Notes under the pieces: model-generated
Database searches by the model: none
What the model was told of the DNA's origin: nothing
The model's input: the letters and a program-made list of their open reading frames with translations, nothing else
Position numbers and translations under genes: made by a program
NCBI GenBank assembly: GCA_900313355.1
Contig: OMQZ01000082.1
Coordinates: forward strand, 1-7,132
Reading direction: 5' to 3'
From: an uncultured Rhodospirillaceae bacterium
Lineage (GTDB): Bacteria; Pseudomonadota; Alphaproteobacteria; RF32; CAG-239
DNA: 7,132 bases
Part shown: piece by piece, positions 6,838 through 7,132 of the stretch
Numbering within the stretch: position 1 is the stretch's first letter
Layout: each line of letters starts with the position of its first letter

Positions 6838-7132
6838 TTTATGAACACATACCATGTTTCACGTGAAACATTTGACATTTTATCTCGATATGTCAATATT
6901 TTAACCGAATGGCAATCGAAAATGAACCTTGTCAGCCCAAAATCTTTGGACCAAATATGGACAAGACATATTGCCGATTCGGCGCAATTGTTTGCGCATT
7001 TGAACAGTGATTCAAAATTGGTCTATGACATCGGTTCCGGAGCCGGATTCCCGGCAATCGTTTTAGCCGTGATGTCAAAGGCTGAACATCGTGACACAAA
7101 GTTCAAATTAATCGAAAGCATTACAAAAAAAA
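6829..7132 (+). CDS. rsmG: 16S rRNA (guanine-N7) methyltransferase RsmG (GidB), C-terminus cut off
   Basis: RsmG uses S-adenosylmethionine to methylate N7 of G527 (E. coli numbering) in 16S rRNA. Only the N-terminal half is present, about 101 residues. The helical start VSRETFDILSRYVNILTEWQ is followed by MNLVSP, the conserved WTRHIADSAQL block, and the SAM-binding loop DIGSGAGFP; the acidic Glu in LIES is the expected ribose-binding residue of the next strand. After GFP the family usually has Gly, whereas here it is Ala (FPAIVLA), a mild deviation. The start is uncertain: ATG 6787, 6829 and 6841 are all in frame, a TAA lies directly before 6787, and none has a Shine-Dalgarno site. The family N-terminus favours 6829 or 6841. 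It lies about 50 bases after the PHP gene with no terminator, so it is probably in the mnmG operon. It carries a parS site near its start. Confidence 0.92.
   Translation, partial: MNDFMNTYHVSRETFDILSRYVNILTEWQSKMNLVSPKSLDQIWTRHIADSAQLFAHLNSDSKLVYDIGSGAGFPAIVLAVMSKAEHRDTKFKLIESITKK
6855..6870. promoter_or_regulatory. parS: parS centromere-like site inside the 5' end of rsmG
   Basis: A second perfect TGTTTCACGTGAAACA palindrome, identical to the site in mnmG and centred 1222 bp from it. It again begins at the third base of a codon (His) and encodes Val-Ser-Arg-Glu-Thr, near the RsmG N-terminus. ParB bound and spreading here would cover the start of rsmG. The parA-parB genes that normally follow rsmG would lie just outside the right edge. 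Confidence 0.93.

Noticed and set aside
7125..7132. Run of A at the right edge of the window
   Set aside because: It reads as lysine codons within rsmG at an arbitrary cut; nothing indicates a frameshift site or gene end.

Overview
The window reads as chromosome from an AT-rich alphaproteobacterium-like organism, close to its replication origin. Two things support this: MnmE and MnmG resemble the alphaproteobacterial/rickettsial versions as I remember them, and the order mnmE, mnmG, rsmG normally continues into parA-parB near the origin. Two perfect 16-bp parS palindromes inside the window strengthen the origin-proximal reading. The lineage assignment is inference from recalled family sequences; no search was run.

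Layout. On the left, two minus-strand genes point out of the window: a TPR-repeat protein cut by the left edge (1-851) with its own extended -10 promoter, and upstream of it a HAD-family hydrolase (950-1621). A 223-bp divergent spacer carries a near-consensus sigma-70 promoter for plus-strand mnmE (1845-3179). A very AT-rich 285-bp spacer with a degenerate direct repeat and possible RNA structure leads to an orphan single-pass membrane protein (3465-3986), which is closed by a strong intrinsic terminator (4005-4035). A second good promoter (4046-4073) then drives mnmG (4098-5945), a PHP-type histidinol-phosphatase-like gene joined to it by a 4-base ATGA overlap (5942-6778), and rsmG (from about 6829, cut by the right edge). 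No terminator is visible between these last three genes.

How the genes relate. MnmE (GTPase) and MnmG (FAD protein) form the complex that modifies the wobble uridine of certain tRNAs. RsmG methylates 16S rRNA. The PHP phosphatase and the orphan membrane protein are not usual members of this cluster, and their presence is the main accessory oddity. The two parS sites lie within the mnmG and rsmG coding sequences and both encode the pentapeptide VSRET in the same codon phase, so chromosome-segregation signals are written into translation/tRNA-modification genes. The rsmG start region also sits in a long imperfect hairpin and lacks a Shine-Dalgarno sequence.

I see no tRNA, rRNA, CRISPR array or insertion sequence. 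I found no clearly new multi-gene system; the most unusual items are the parS pair, the rsmG leader hairpin, and the two extra genes in the mnmE-mnmG-rsmG cluster.
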